Positions 44,327-52,780 of a DNA stretch of 64,000 bases are shown here, in pieces. Position numbers and translations under genes: made by a program. Source of the stretch: Austwickia sp. TVS 96-490-7B (lineage in GTDB: Bacteria > Actinomycetota > Actinomycetes > Actinomycetales > Dermatophilaceae). Position 1 is the first letter of the stretch, and each line of letters opens with the position of its first letter. The notes beneath the pieces are model-generated. The model saw only the letters and a program-made list of their open reading frames with translations, made no database searches and was not told the DNA's origin. The DNA lies in assembly GCF_019331795.1 (NCBI RefSeq), contig NZ_JAHPZL010000008.1, positions 712,397-776,396 on the forward strand, read 5' to 3'.

Positions 44327-44345
44327 TTGGCGAGCGCCACCACCA

Positions 44346-44387
44346 AGACTGGTCCCCGACTTCTCATGGGAGGTCGGGGACCAGTCT
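44346..44387. terminator. Hairpin after pepP
   Basis: Perfect 15-base arms (44346-44360, 44373-44387) with a 12-base loop between two convergent genes. Confidence 0.8.
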
Positions 44388-44436
44388 GGTCAGGGAGGGC
44401 GCTGGGGCGCTTGTCACGCCCACATCCCTGCCTGGC

Positions 44437-45324
44437 TCATGGAGTCGGCGGTGGTCCTTGGTGCAGTTTTTGGGTCGCGGGGGTGCGCTCCCCGTCAGGG
44501 TTTTGCGGGGATGCTCCGGCGCCGGGAGTCGCGGGGTTCGTCGGCGTGGGCGTTTTCTCGGTGGGCTGCTGTTGTTCTGCAGCTCGGGCCGCCCGGGCCG
44601 CGTCGAGCGCTTCGCCGTACGTCCGGTAACGGGGAGCTGGAGTCTCCGCTGGAGCCTGGTGAGGATGTGCCGGGTCGACGGGCAGCAGCGTGGTGGGACC
44701 AGCCGCTGGCGGGGTCGGCGCTCCTGAGTGGACCGGCCCCTGGGTGTCGCCAGGAGCCTGCTGGCCGTAGGGGCCGGGTTGGTGCTGCGGGGGCGGCGGC
44801 GCACTGGGCGCGACCGGCCTGGCGTCTGCGGAGATGCCGGTGCGCATCTCGTCGAGAAGCCGCCGCGCCGGGTGGAACAGGGTGTGTTCGACGAGGACTT
44901 CGTAGCGGGTGGCCACGACCTGTGTGACTGAGGTGAAGTCGCGGGCGCCACCGGTGAGTCGATAGGCCAGTGCCGCCCAGATCGCCCCAAAAAGTGCCCC
45001 GATGAGGATGCCGGTGACGAGGGTGCCCGGGCCTCCGCCTTCAGCGAAGCCCCACATCATCACCCCGACGAGGATGCCCATGCCGGATCCAGAGAAGGCT
45101 CCGGAGACGAGGACTTTACCGCCGGTGAGTCGTCCGGTGACTCGTTCGACCTGTTTGAGGTCGGTACCGACGATCATGACGTTTTCCACCGGGAATTCGC
45201 GATCAGAAAGGTAGTCGACGGTGCGCTGTGCCTGTTCGTACTCCTCAAAGACCTGCAGGCTCATCGGGTGCTGCAGTTGTAGGCGACTCATGGGGATCCT
45301 CGGCTGCCCACCGGGTTGGGTCAT
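44437..45324 (-). CDS. General-stress-protein-domain membrane protein
   Basis: 295 residues. The N-terminal part is a YflT/GSP17M-like domain (VFEEYEQAQRTVDYLSDREF, then VMIVGTDLKQVERVTG), followed by two membrane segments in a glycine-rich stretch (about 70-125) and a long Pro/Ala/Gln-rich tail (after about 165). ATG 45324 has an AGGAAGTGAG upstream; ATG 45291 with GAGGA is an alternative. The domain is induced by general stress in Bacillus; the actinobacterial form with glycine-zipper helices is of unknown function. In other actinobacteria it often lies beside the MgtE/DUF1003/Mrp cluster, which is here 7.5 kb away. Confidence 0.75.
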   Translation of the reverse strand: MTQPGGQPRIPMSRLQLQHPMSLQVFEEYEQAQRTVDYLSDREFPVENVMIVGTDLKQVERVTGRLTGGKVLVSGAFSGSGMGILVGVMMWGFAEGGGPGTLVTGILIGALFGAIWAALAYRLTGGARDFTSVTQVVATRYEVLVEHTLFHPARRLLDEMRTGISADARPVAPSAPPPPQHQPGPYGQQAPGDTQGPVHSGAPTPPAAGPTTLLPVDPAHPHQAPAETPAPRYRTYGEALDAARAARAAEQQQPTEKTPTPTNPATPGAGASPQNPDGERTPATQKLHQGPPPTP

Positions 45325-45514
45325 GTCGGCTCACTTCCTGGACTGGTACGCCGGGTGCGCGGTGTGACCCGCAGGAGCACCTCACGCTAGCTGATGACGG
45401 CAACGCCGTCGCGGGGCCGGGGATTCCTGGGGACCAGACCCCTGAGATAGCTGCACGGCGCGGATCGGGTCGATCGCGTTGGTGGCGGTCAGGTTTCATC
45501 CTCCTGCATCGCAA

Positions 45515-45546
45515 AGAGGTACGACGCCGCGGGGCGTCGTACCTCT
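45515..45546 (-). terminator. Hairpin after the META-domain gene
   Basis: Perfect 14-base arms (45515-45528, 45533-45546) with a four-base loop GCGG, about 20 bases after the stop codon of the META-domain gene. Confidence 0.8.
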
Positions 45547-45567
45547 GGTGCGGGCCTAGCGGGAAGG

Positions 45568-45981
45568 TCAGTTCCCCGAGACGAAAGTCGTCTGCCCGCT
45601 CTCCCGGCTCACGGTGAGGGTGTTGCCGCTGACGGTGGCAGTGACAGTACCTTCACGTAGCGCGGCGAACATGCGCTGTTCGGTCTGGCCTTCTTTGCCT
45701 TCGCAACCCACCCGCGTGGTGCGCACCTGGTCGAGGGTGAGTTGGTCACCGTCAATGACGGCGTGGGCACTGATGGAGTTGCACGGCCCGGAGCCGGTGA
45801 GCTGGTCACCGTCGACCTGGAAGTAGGCGGGCTGGGCGGATGCGTTCTGGAGTTTCCATTGCTTTCCGGTGATACCAGAGTCAGCGGCGAGCGCTCCGGG
45901 AGCGGTGAGCATGGCGAGGGCGGTGACAGCGGACAGAGTTCCGGCAAGAATACGCCCTGCGGGACGAACATGAAGGTGCAC
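45568..45981 (-). CDS. Secreted META-domain (HslJ-like) protein
   Basis: 137 residues from GTG 45981, which has an AGGGGAA ribosome binding site five bases away; the longer frame begins with TTG. A Sec signal peptide (hydrophobic LAGTLSAVTALAML, cleavage after APGALA) is followed by one META domain: GKQWKLQNA, GSGPCNSISAHAVIDGDQL, TRVGCEGKEGQTEQRMFAAL. The two cysteines probably form a disulfide. META proteins are linked to heat-shock, motility or protease-inhibitor roles; nothing more specific can be said. It is monocistronic. Confidence 0.8.
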   Translation of the reverse strand: MHLHVRPAGRILAGTLSAVTALAMLTAPGALAADSGITGKQWKLQNASAQPAYFQVDGDQLTGSGPCNSISAHAVIDGDQLTLDQVRTTRVGCEGKEGQTEQRMFAALREGTVTATVSGNTLTVSRESGQTTFVSGN

Positions 45982-46303
45982 GATTTCCCCTAACAATTCG
46001 TTGAATCATGAACGACATGCTGCGCCGACGACAGATGTCCTCCTGACCCCCTGCGGGCCCCCTCGGTCATCAATGCGCCGACAGTTAAAACTTTTATCAC
46101 AGCTGTATCGTCGACAACATCGAACGAAGACACGAAAGTAAATAAAAGTTCACCGATGCCGCCGAAGGAGCCGATCGCCAGGCACCCCAACACCGCCCAA
46201 ATGCCCCAAATGGGGTGTTTAACCAGGACATAGGATCGGCCCGGACCTCACAGCCCGGGCCGACACCCCTCCCGGAGTAGTCCAGTGGCGCGTTACCTCA
46301 TCA
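45982..46303. other. Intergenic region upstream of the META-domain gene
   Basis: 322 bases. It holds the promoter side of the META gene, an AT-rich block (about 46080-46150) that stands out in this window, and the acyl-CoA dehydrogenase terminator at 46236-46263. One 67-codon frame exists at 45990-46193 but has no recognisable features. Confidence 0.5.
46236..46263 (-). terminator. Hairpin after the acyl-CoA dehydrogenase gene
   Basis: Nine-base perfect arms (46236-46244 and 46255-46263), about 40 bases downstream of the dehydrogenase stop codon. Confidence 0.65.
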
Positions 46304-47497
46304 TCATCGCAGCGCGTAGTCTTTTAACAGACTCCGCCCGATGATCATCTTCTGGATCTCCGCAGTGCCCTCGCCAATCAAGAGCATCGGGGCTTCCCGA
46401 TAGAGACGCTCGATCTCATATTCCTTGGAATATCCATAGCCGCCATGAATGCGGAACGACTGCTCGACCACATCTGCGCAATATTCGGCGGCGAGATATT
46501 TTGCCATGCCCGCTTCAACGTCATTTCGCTTGCCGGAGTCTTTCAGCTTCGCGGCCATCACCATCATCTGGTGAGCTGCCTCCACCTTGGTCGCCATGTC
46601 GGCCAGTCGGAAGAGCACAGCCTGATGGTCCACCAACTTTTTGCCGAAGGTCTCCCGCTGCTGGGCGTAGGCGACCCCGAGTTCAAAAGCGCGGCGGGCG
46701 ACCCCGCACGCGCGGGCGGCAACATTAACCCGCCCCACCTCGACCCCATCCATCATCTGATAGAAACCTCGGCCCGGCTCACCACCAAGGATCTGCGCAT
46801 CAGAGGTGTGATGACCATCCAGGATCAGCTCGGTGGTATCGACACCCTTGTAGCCCATCTTCTCGATCTTGCCCGGCACCGTGATGCCATTCTCTTGGGC
46901 GCCGAAACCTGGGTTTTTGTCGATGAGGAAGGTCGTCATGTTCTGGTAGACCGAGTCCGCGCCGGTGTCGGTCTTCACTAACACCGCAGTCAAATTGGAC
47001 GAGCCACCGTTGGTGAGCCACATTTTTTGAGCGTTGACCGCCCAACCCTCGCCATCCCGCACGGCGCGGGAGGTGATAGCTGACACGTCTGAGCCACAGC
47101 CCGGCTCAGACATGGAAAACGACCCCCGGATCTCGCCGGTCGCCATCTTCGGCAAATAGTGGTCTTTCTGTTGCTGGGTGCCATGCTGCAGCAGCATGTA
47201 AGCCACGATGAAATGGGTGTTGATGATGCCCGACACACTCATCCATCCCCGAGCGATCTCCTCCACGGTCAGCGCATAGGTCAGCAAGGATTCGCCCAAT
47301 CCGCCGTACTCCTCGGGGATCATCAACCCGAAGATGCCCATCTCTTTCATCTGATCGACGATGGCTTGCGGGTATTCATCCCGATGCTCCAGCTCAGTGG
47401 CAACCGGAAGGATCTGATCGTCAACGAACTCGCGGACCAGCTTGATCAGCTCGGTCTGCTCTTCGGTCAGGCCATCAGTGCGCTGCAATCGGGACAT
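46304..47497 (-). CDS. Acyl-CoA dehydrogenase, candidate methylsuccinyl-CoA dehydrogenase
   Basis: 397 residues from ATG 47497 (AAGGGG five bases upstream). FAD-dependent acyl-CoA dehydrogenase: FSMSEPGCGSDVSAI, KMWLTNGGSSN, VGRVNVAARACGVARRAFE, QQRETFGK, IHGGYGYSKEYEIER and IGEGTAEIQ with the probable catalytic Glu. Streptomyces dehydrogenases of very similar sequence are thought to serve the ethylmalonyl-CoA route. With the hydratase and lyase genes in this window, a role on methylsuccinyl-CoA is plausible, but short branched acyl-CoA is equally compatible. Electron acceptor would be ETF. Confidence 0.82.
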   Translation of the reverse strand: MSRLQRTDGLTEEQTELIKLVREFVDDQILPVATELEHRDEYPQAIVDQMKEMGIFGLMIPEEYGGLGESLLTYALTVEEIARGWMSVSGIINTHFIVAYMLLQHGTQQQKDHYLPKMATGEIRGSFSMSEPGCGSDVSAITSRAVRDGEGWAVNAQKMWLTNGGSSNLTAVLVKTDTGADSVYQNMTTFLIDKNPGFGAQENGITVPGKIEKMGYKGVDTTELILDGHHTSDAQILGGEPGRGFYQMMDGVEVGRVNVAARACGVARRAFELGVAYAQQRETFGKKLVDHQAVLFRLADMATKVEAAHQMMVMAAKLKDSGKRNDVEAGMAKYLAAEYCADVVEQSFRIHGGYGYSKEYEIERLYREAPMLLIGEGTAEIQKMIIGRSLLKDYALR

Positions 47498-47699
47498 GTC
47501 CACCCCTTGCTCGGGCCGGCCGGGCGCCGAGGCCGGCAGCGGCGAAAGGTCCGTACGACGACCACGCCCAGCCGATCATGTCGACCCTGACAGGACGCCG
47601 TACCGCATTCCAGGCGCCACTATGCCGTGATGACGCCTGCGCACAGGCGGTCGGAAGAGGTGACCCCCGCCACGTCTAAGCACGAGAGCTGAGGACGAC

Positions 47700-48542
47700 T
47701 TACTCGGCGTACTGCGCCCGGATGAACGTGACCTCTCGGGCTGCCGCCATGACCCGCGCACCGAGACTGATGGTGACGCAGAGCACCAGACCAACCAGGA
47801 CTGCCAGGGACACCCAGGGGGTCACCAGCACCCCCAACTTCACCCATATGATCACGGCCTGCGTCCCGACCGGCACTGCCCAGACCAGGAAGGACCAGGC
47901 CAGGATCGAGACGGCGTATCCCGTGGTCTCGGCGATGGCTTGGGCGCGCAATTCGCTCGGTCGGCCACCGATCACCGAGCAGGTGAGGTAGATGTCGCGG
48001 CGTTCTTTGCCGGACATGATGGCAGCAGCGATTCCACCGCAGATGCCGAGGATGACGATGGGCGCCAGGAGGACGATGATGGTGCCGTAGTTGATCTCGC
48101 GGGCGAGGTCAACGTGGGCGAGGTCACCGACGGCGATCGCCCAGCGAGCAAGGCCTTGTGAGTTCGTTTCGACCAACCCGACGAAGGAGACGGTCCAGGC
48201 GATAAAGACCAAAGAGGGGCCTATCACGGAGGGATATGTAGTCATTACCGCGGTGGAGGTGCGGGTCCCGGTCATCCAGGTGAGGTTGCGCCGGACGACA
48301 GTGTGCAGGCTCAGCGTCGCAGTCCAGGTGCGGGAAGATCGTCGCGCCGTGGTGGCACCGAGCCAGGAGTTGCCCCCAAACAGGTCGTACGGGGTGATAC
48401 GGGCCGCGCCCCCCAGACCCCCGCAAGGAACGCCATGACAAACGCAGTCACAGCGCCGCGAATGATGCTGGATGCTGGCGATCCGAGAACGCCAGTGCCG
48501 CTTGAAGAATTTCAGACCGATGCTGAGGGACATCCAGTTCAC
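47700..48542 (-). CDS. FtsX-like ABC permease, probably degenerate
   Basis: 280 residues with three clear membrane segments in the C-terminal half (PSLVFIAWTVSFVGLV, IIVLLAPIVILGICGGIAAA, VSLAVLVGLVLCVTISLG) and a SGKERRDIYLTCSVIGG loop typical of FtsX/MacB-like permeases. The N-terminal half is odd: the frame gives HHSRRCDCVCHGVPCGG, whereas another frame across 48390-48480 gives a membrane-like IIRGAVTAFVMAFLAGVWG. Two compensating indels could explain this. It is coupled (ATGA) to the broken ATPase gene and is probably not functional. Confidence 0.6.
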   Translation of the reverse strand: MNWMSLSIGLKFFKRHWRSRIASIQHHSRRCDCVCHGVPCGGLGGAARITPYDLFGGNSWLGATTARRSSRTWTATLSLHTVVRRNLTWMTGTRTSTAVMTTYPSVIGPSLVFIAWTVSFVGLVETNSQGLARWAIAVGDLAHVDLAREINYGTIIVLLAPIVILGICGGIAAAIMSGKERRDIYLTCSVIGGRPSELRAQAIAETTGYAVSILAWSFLVWAVPVGTQAVIIWVKLGVLVTPWVSLAVLVGLVLCVTISLGARVMAAAREVTFIRAQYAE

Positions 48543-49130
48543 TTCCCCATCGCCTGGCCGTGACGGGCAGCTTCGATGACCTGAAGCAGATCAGCCGGGG
48601 TCAGGCCCTGGTAGGAGCCGCGGATGCGACCCTCAGCGATGCAGATGATGTCGTCGGCGCGAGCAGCCAGTTCCAGGTCGTGGGTGGCCATCACCACGGC
48701 GCATCCGTTGTTGGTGACCGCGCTGAGCAGGTCGAGGAGCTCAGGGAGGCGATGACGTCCGTGGCGCAGTCGGCGGGCGTAATGCGCTGGGAGCAGGATG
48801 TTTTCGGACACGGTGAGGAAGGGCAGCAACATCGGCTCCTGGAAGACAGGAGCCGATGCGTGATCCGAGATCGTCACGCAGGGTAGGTCGCAGCTGACCG
48901 GAGACAGCACGCACCAGGATGTCGCCTCGGTCAGGTTGGAACAGCCCGGCGAGACAGTGCACCAGGGTCGACTTGCCGATGCCGGAATGACCGACGAGGG
49001 CCGCGAGGTGACTGGCAGCGACGGTAAGGTGCGCATCGTCGAGGGCGGCGACGATGCGCCCGTCGTGGTCGATGGGGTAGGTCAGGGTGAGCCCGGTGGC
49101 TTCCAGGGTGGCTGGTTGCTGCGGTGTCAC
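48539..49130 (-). pseudogene. ABC transporter ATPase, frameshifted and internally deleted
   Basis: The first frame (49130 down to about 48870) gives LEATGLTLTYPI, Walker A GHSGIGKST and GLFQPDRGDILV. The Q-loop VFQEPMLLPFLTVSENILLP and the H-loop VVMATHDLELAARAD are in a different frame (48539-49036). Between RRLRHGRHRLPELLDLLS and VTNNGCAVV the LSGGQ signature and Walker B are absent, so about 60 residues have been deleted. It was a MacB/LolD-like ATPase paired with the permease downstream. The start of the gene is intact near 49130. Confidence 0.82.
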
Positions 49131-49244
49131 GGTTCTTCCGGGGACTGTCCCCGGTCGGTGCCAGTGGCGGCCCCTCTGACGGATCCGAGGAACATCTGAT
49201 CATGTTCCCGGACAGTAACATCGGGGATCCCATGGGGGCGGTGG

Positions 49245-49625
49245 TTACCAGATCTGGCGCAATAACCCGATGGCTTGGTCGAGGTCGAGGCCGTGCCGTT
49301 GCGCTGCTCGAGCGAGCAGGATCGCAGCGGCATGGGTTTCTTCCCCCGGAGCCGGTCGCGGGTCAGCAGCCGCGGTCGGATCATGGCGTCGGGCGAGGAC
49401 CACGGTGCCGAGTCGGCCTCGGGTGGCGACATGCCCTTCCGCTTCGAGCTGTTTGTAGGCCTTAGCGACGGTGTTGACAGCGAGTCCGAGATCACCGGCG
49501 AGTTGCCGCACTGTCGGCAGTTTCGCCCCGACCGCGAGAGTTCCAGCGGTAATGCCGTCGACCACCTGATCCCGGATCTGAGCGTACGGAGCGACGGTGG
49601 AGGCCGGATCGAGAGCGATGATCAT
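49245..49625 (-). CDS. GntR family regulator, YtrA subfamily
   Basis: 126 residues from ATG 49625, which overlaps the stop of the upstream membrane protein gene (ATGA). Winged helix: PYAQIRDQVVDGITAGTL, VGAKLPTVRQLAGDLGLAVN and KAYKQLEAEGHVATRGRLGT. The short effector part (about 50 residues) is the YtrA signature, typical of regulators of ABC exporter operons. The ABC genes just downstream are broken, so it may now regulate only itself and the membrane protein. Confidence 0.85.
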   Translation of the reverse strand: MIIALDPASTVAPYAQIRDQVVDGITAGTLAVGAKLPTVRQLAGDLGLAVNTVAKAYKQLEAEGHVATRGRLGTVVLARRHDPTAAADPRPAPGEETHAAAILLARAAQRHGLDLDQAIGLLRQIW

Positions 49626-50533
49626 GTCGTGAGTTCCTGTCCTGCGTGCTGGCGGAACCACCGCAAGGTCCGTCCTTGATGTTCCCGCAGTATCCCCACT
49701 ATCAAGAACAACGTCGCAATCACACCCTCAGCCCCAGCGAGCCATGGCAGGTAACTGGGAAGCTCAGCGGGGGCGATCAGCACGGCCAACACCAGGGGAA
49801 AGATGGTGACGATGACAGTCACCGCGGCGGTGAGCACGGTCAGTTCGTGCAGCAGGAGTGCCCGCTGCAGCTCGGTCCACAACAACGATCCGGGACTATC
49901 CGCCGGCATCGGGCATTCCAAGACGTGGGCTACCAGTGCGTGCAGAATCCACCACAGCCCCAACGCCGCGACGGCGGGCACCACCACCAGCATCAAGACC
50001 CGCTGCTGACCGAGTAAGGCCAAGGTCACTCCCACGAGGATCTGGATCGCAGGCATGGCAGCGACGTCCCTGGCCACGGTCCGATTCCACGGTGGGGTGT
50101 ACCCGGCGAGGTCTCGTGATCGTGACATCGCCACTCGCCGTAACTGCATCGCCGGAATGGCCCGCACGTGCGCCCACGTTTCAGACGCACCGACACAGAG
50201 CACGATCGACACACTTCCGAGGGCCGTCACGAGAAGATTCGCCCCTCGCATCGGACCGTCCGTCACGGAGGTCACCATGATGAAAAACACGGCAGCGCCA
50301 ACGCTTTGACCAAAGATGCGTCCCTGAGCGCGAGCGCGCTGGCGCTGCCACACGATCTCAGCGTCGTCCAACGGCAAGGCCACGCCGTCGGCGACGAGAC
50401 GATCAACATCGCGGCGCACGTAGTCCTGGCGATGGCTCAGGCTGACAGCCGCGGAGATCAGAGCGATGATCGCCCCGACCACCCCAGTGAAGACGACATG
50501 GCTCACCGAGACCTGCCCCACCATCATTGTCAT
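49622..50533 (-). CDS. Integral membrane protein of unknown function
   Basis: 303 residues with about seven membrane segments, for instance VVFTGVVGAIIALISAAVSL at the N-terminus, a QRARAQGRIFGQSVG loop and VTVIVTIFPLVLAVLIAP. No family recognised; similar membrane proteins often precede YtrA-type regulators. Coupled to the GntR gene by ATGA. The start region overlaps a 10-base direct repeat that could be the regulator's operator. An ATG three codons later is also possible. Confidence 0.6.
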   Translation of the reverse strand: MTMMVGQVSVSHVVFTGVVGAIIALISAAVSLSHRQDYVRRDVDRLVADGVALPLDDAEIVWQRQRARAQGRIFGQSVGAAVFFIMVTSVTDGPMRGANLLVTALGSVSIVLCVGASETWAHVRAIPAMQLRRVAMSRSRDLAGYTPPWNRTVARDVAAMPAIQILVGVTLALLGQQRVLMLVVVPAVAALGLWWILHALVAHVLECPMPADSPGSLLWTELQRALLLHELTVLTAAVTVIVTIFPLVLAVLIAPAELPSYLPWLAGAEGVIATLFLIVGILREHQGRTLRWFRQHAGQELTT

Positions 50534-50554
50534 AGGACAAAACGTAGGACAAAA
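50533..50554. promoter_or_regulatory. Tandem direct repeat at the start of the membrane protein-gntR operon
   Basis: TAGGACAAAA occurs twice, at 50533-50542 and 50545-50554, a 12-base period on one DNA face. It begins at the start codon and extends upstream, a sensible place for autoregulation by the GntR protein. Confidence 0.35.
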
Positions 50555-50590
50555 AGGGGGGCGGTGGCGGAATCGCTGTCAGGCATTCGT

Positions 50591-51469
50591 CTAGGGCGTC
50601 GCCGCCAAGTCAGCGATCGCCGCCGCCGTGGCCAACACGCGACGAGCCGTGTCCACGTGCAGATTCTCAATCATCCGGCCCTGATACGTCACCACCCCGC
50701 TCCCCTTCCCCGCGTCCCAAGCCGCCACGATGCCCTCCGCATCGGCTACCGCTGACGCGCTCGGCGCAAACGCCTCGTTGGCCGGATCAACCTGCCCGGG
50801 GTGGATGACTGTCTTCCCGTCAAAGCCCCATTCACGGCCCTGCACACACTCAGCAGTGAACCCTTCAACGTCTCGGACATCGTTAAACACCCCGTCCAAG
50901 ATCACCGTGCCGGTGGCCCGAGCCGCGAGGAGACACCACTGCAAGCCCGTGCGCAACGGCTCCCGACCTGGCACATGCTCAGCGCGCAACTCCTTCGCCA
51001 GGTCATTCGTCCCCATCACCAGCACCGTCAACCGCGGCGACGCCGCAGCGATCTCTTCGCAGCGCATGATCGCCGCTGGGGTCTCCACCATCGCCCACAA
51101 CATGGTGTGCGCTGGCGCGCCGTACTCCTCCATCGCCGCGACCAGCGCCCGCACCTGCGAGGCATCCGCGACCTTCGGTACGGCGATCGCATCCGGGCCA
51201 GCTGCACATGCCGCACGCAGATCGTCGTCATGCCAGGAGGTGTCTTGACCGTTGACCCGAATCACTAATTCACGACGACCATAATTCCCGGACTGCACTG
51301 CCGCGCAGGCAGCGTCGCGAGCAGCGGGTTTGGCGTCAGGGGCGACCGCATCCTCTAGGTCAAAGATGATCCCGTCACATGGAATCGACATGGCCTTCTC
51401 CAACGCCCGCGGATGCGAACTGGGCATGTACAGCACGGAACGGCGGGGGCGGTATGTCATGTCGGTCAT
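50591..51469 (-). CDS. HpcH/HpaI (CitE-like) lyase or malyl-CoA thioesterase
   Basis: 292 residues from ATG 51469 (GAGGA seven bases upstream). Beta-barrel CitE-like fold: RRSVLYMPSSHPRALEKA, FDLEDAV (metal Asp/Glu), ELVIRVNG, VPKVADASQV, METPAAI region and GFDGKTVIHPGQV. In Rhodobacter the shorter paralogue of the malyl-CoA lyase is a (3S)-malyl-CoA thioesterase; this gene sits beside a longer lyase in the same way. Citramalyl-CoA lyase is an alternative. The two genes are 26 bases apart and co-directional. Confidence 0.78.
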   Translation of the reverse strand: MTDMTYRPRRSVLYMPSSHPRALEKAMSIPCDGIIFDLEDAVAPDAKPAARDAACAAVQSGNYGRRELVIRVNGQDTSWHDDDLRAACAAGPDAIAVPKVADASQVRALVAAMEEYGAPAHTMLWAMVETPAAIMRCEEIAAASPRLTVLVMGTNDLAKELRAEHVPGREPLRTGLQWCLLAARATGTVILDGVFNDVRDVEGFTAECVQGREWGFDGKTVIHPGQVDPANEAFAPSASAVADAEGIVAAWDAGKGSGVVTYQGRMIENLHVDTARRVLATAAAIADLAATP

Positions 51470-51495
51470 CTGATTTTCCTCACTGACCAGGAGAT

Positions 51496-52590
51496 TTACG
51501 GGCAGGCTGTCTGTCGGGCCGCAGCGTAACGCTCAGCTAGGTCCGGATCGACCCGGGCCAGCTGCTCAGCCAGGTCAACCACGACCTGACACTGCTTGCA
51601 TGACGCGTCGTCCTCCATCTTGCCGTCCACCATCACCGCGCCGGTGCCATCCCCCATCGCGGCAACCACTCGGTAGGCGTGTTCGACCTCCGCCGGATCG
51701 GGACTGAAGACCCTCCGAGCGATATCGATCTGGACCGGATGCAAGGTCCACGCCCCCACGCACCCCAATAAGAACGCATTACGGAATTGGTCCTCACAAC
51801 CGACGACATCGGTGATGTCTCCGAACGGCCCGTAATAGGCACCGATCCCGTGCATCGCGCAGGCATCAACCATCCGCGCCAGCGTGTAATGCCACAGATC
51901 CTGCTGGTACGTCGTCCGCGGGTGCTGCTCACCGTGGACGTCGTACCGACCGTCGGCCCCCCGGACCGCATCGGAACGCACCAGATAACCCGGATGTCCC
52001 CCGCCGACTCGCGTGGTTTTCATCCGCCGGTCAGCGGCGAGGTCTGCCGGCCCTAACGAGAGCCCCTGCATCCGCGGTGAGGCCGCGCAGATGGCTTCGA
52101 CGTTCGCGACGCCACGAGCGGTCTCCAAAATGGCATGCACCAGGATTGGCCTGGCCAATCTGGCCTTCGCTTCAAGTTGAGCCAGCAGGCGATCGACGTA
52201 ATGAATGTCTTCAGGGCCCTGCACTTTAGGGATCATCACCACATCAAGCCGGTCGCCGATCTCAGCCATCACCGTGGTGATGTCATCAAGGAACCACGGA
52301 CTGTCCAGAGCATTGAGTCGGGTCCACAACTGAGTGCTGCCGAAGTTGGTGTCTCGAGCGATGCGGACCAGTCCGTCCCGGGCCGCGACCTTGTTGTCGG
52401 CCTTGACGGCGTCCTCCAGATTGCCCAGGAGGACATCGACGCCACCCACCATCGCGGGGATTTTCGCCGCCATCTTCGAGTTCGACGGGTCGAAGAAATG
52501 GATCGCGCGGCTAGGTCGAGTCGGCACCTCCCTCAACGGAACCGGTGCCCCCACCGCCAGCGGACTGAAAAAGTCTCGGGCGCTACGCAT
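51496..52590 (-). CDS. Malyl-CoA/beta-methylmalyl-CoA lyase-like protein
   Basis: 364 residues from ATG 52590 with AGGAGG eight bases upstream; an in-frame start at 52761 would run past that signal. Motifs: [85 protein letters not shown] and [12 protein letters not shown]. This extended sequence matches Mcl1-type lyases, which cleave beta-methylmalyl-CoA to propionyl-CoA and glyoxylate and condense acetyl-CoA with glyoxylate. Together with the mesaconyl-CoA hydratase-like gene at 25.7 kb it gives two consecutive steps of the ethylmalonyl-CoA pathway. Confidence 0.82.
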   Translation of the reverse strand: MRSARDFFSPLAVGAPVPLREVPTRPSRAIHFFDPSNSKMAAKIPAMVGGVDVLLGNLEDAVKADNKVAARDGLVRIARDTNFGSTQLWTRLNALDSPWFLDDITTVMAEIGDRLDVVMIPKVQGPEDIHYVDRLLAQLEAKARLARPILVHAILETARGVANVEAICAASPRMQGLSLGPADLAADRRMKTTRVGGGHPGYLVRSDAVRGADGRYDVHGEQHPRTTYQQDLWHYTLARMVDACAMHGIGAYYGPFGDITDVVGCEDQFRNAFLLGCVGAWTLHPVQIDIARRVFSPDPAEVEHAYRVVAAMGDGTGAVMVDGKMEDDASCKQCQVVVDLAEQLARVDPDLAERYAAARQTACP

Positions 52591-52780
52591 GTCGGTGACC
52601 TCCTGCCATCGCCGCTCCATGGGCACGCTACCAAGCCTGGACAGCGCACACGCGCCGTCGACACCCCTCATCCACCTCAGGGCTTCACCACCCGCACCGA
52701 GGAGTCCCGCCACCGGTGACCAAGATTGCCCACTCACCCCGCTGACCGGAGCGGACGCCACGAAACGGTAGCCTCATGAC

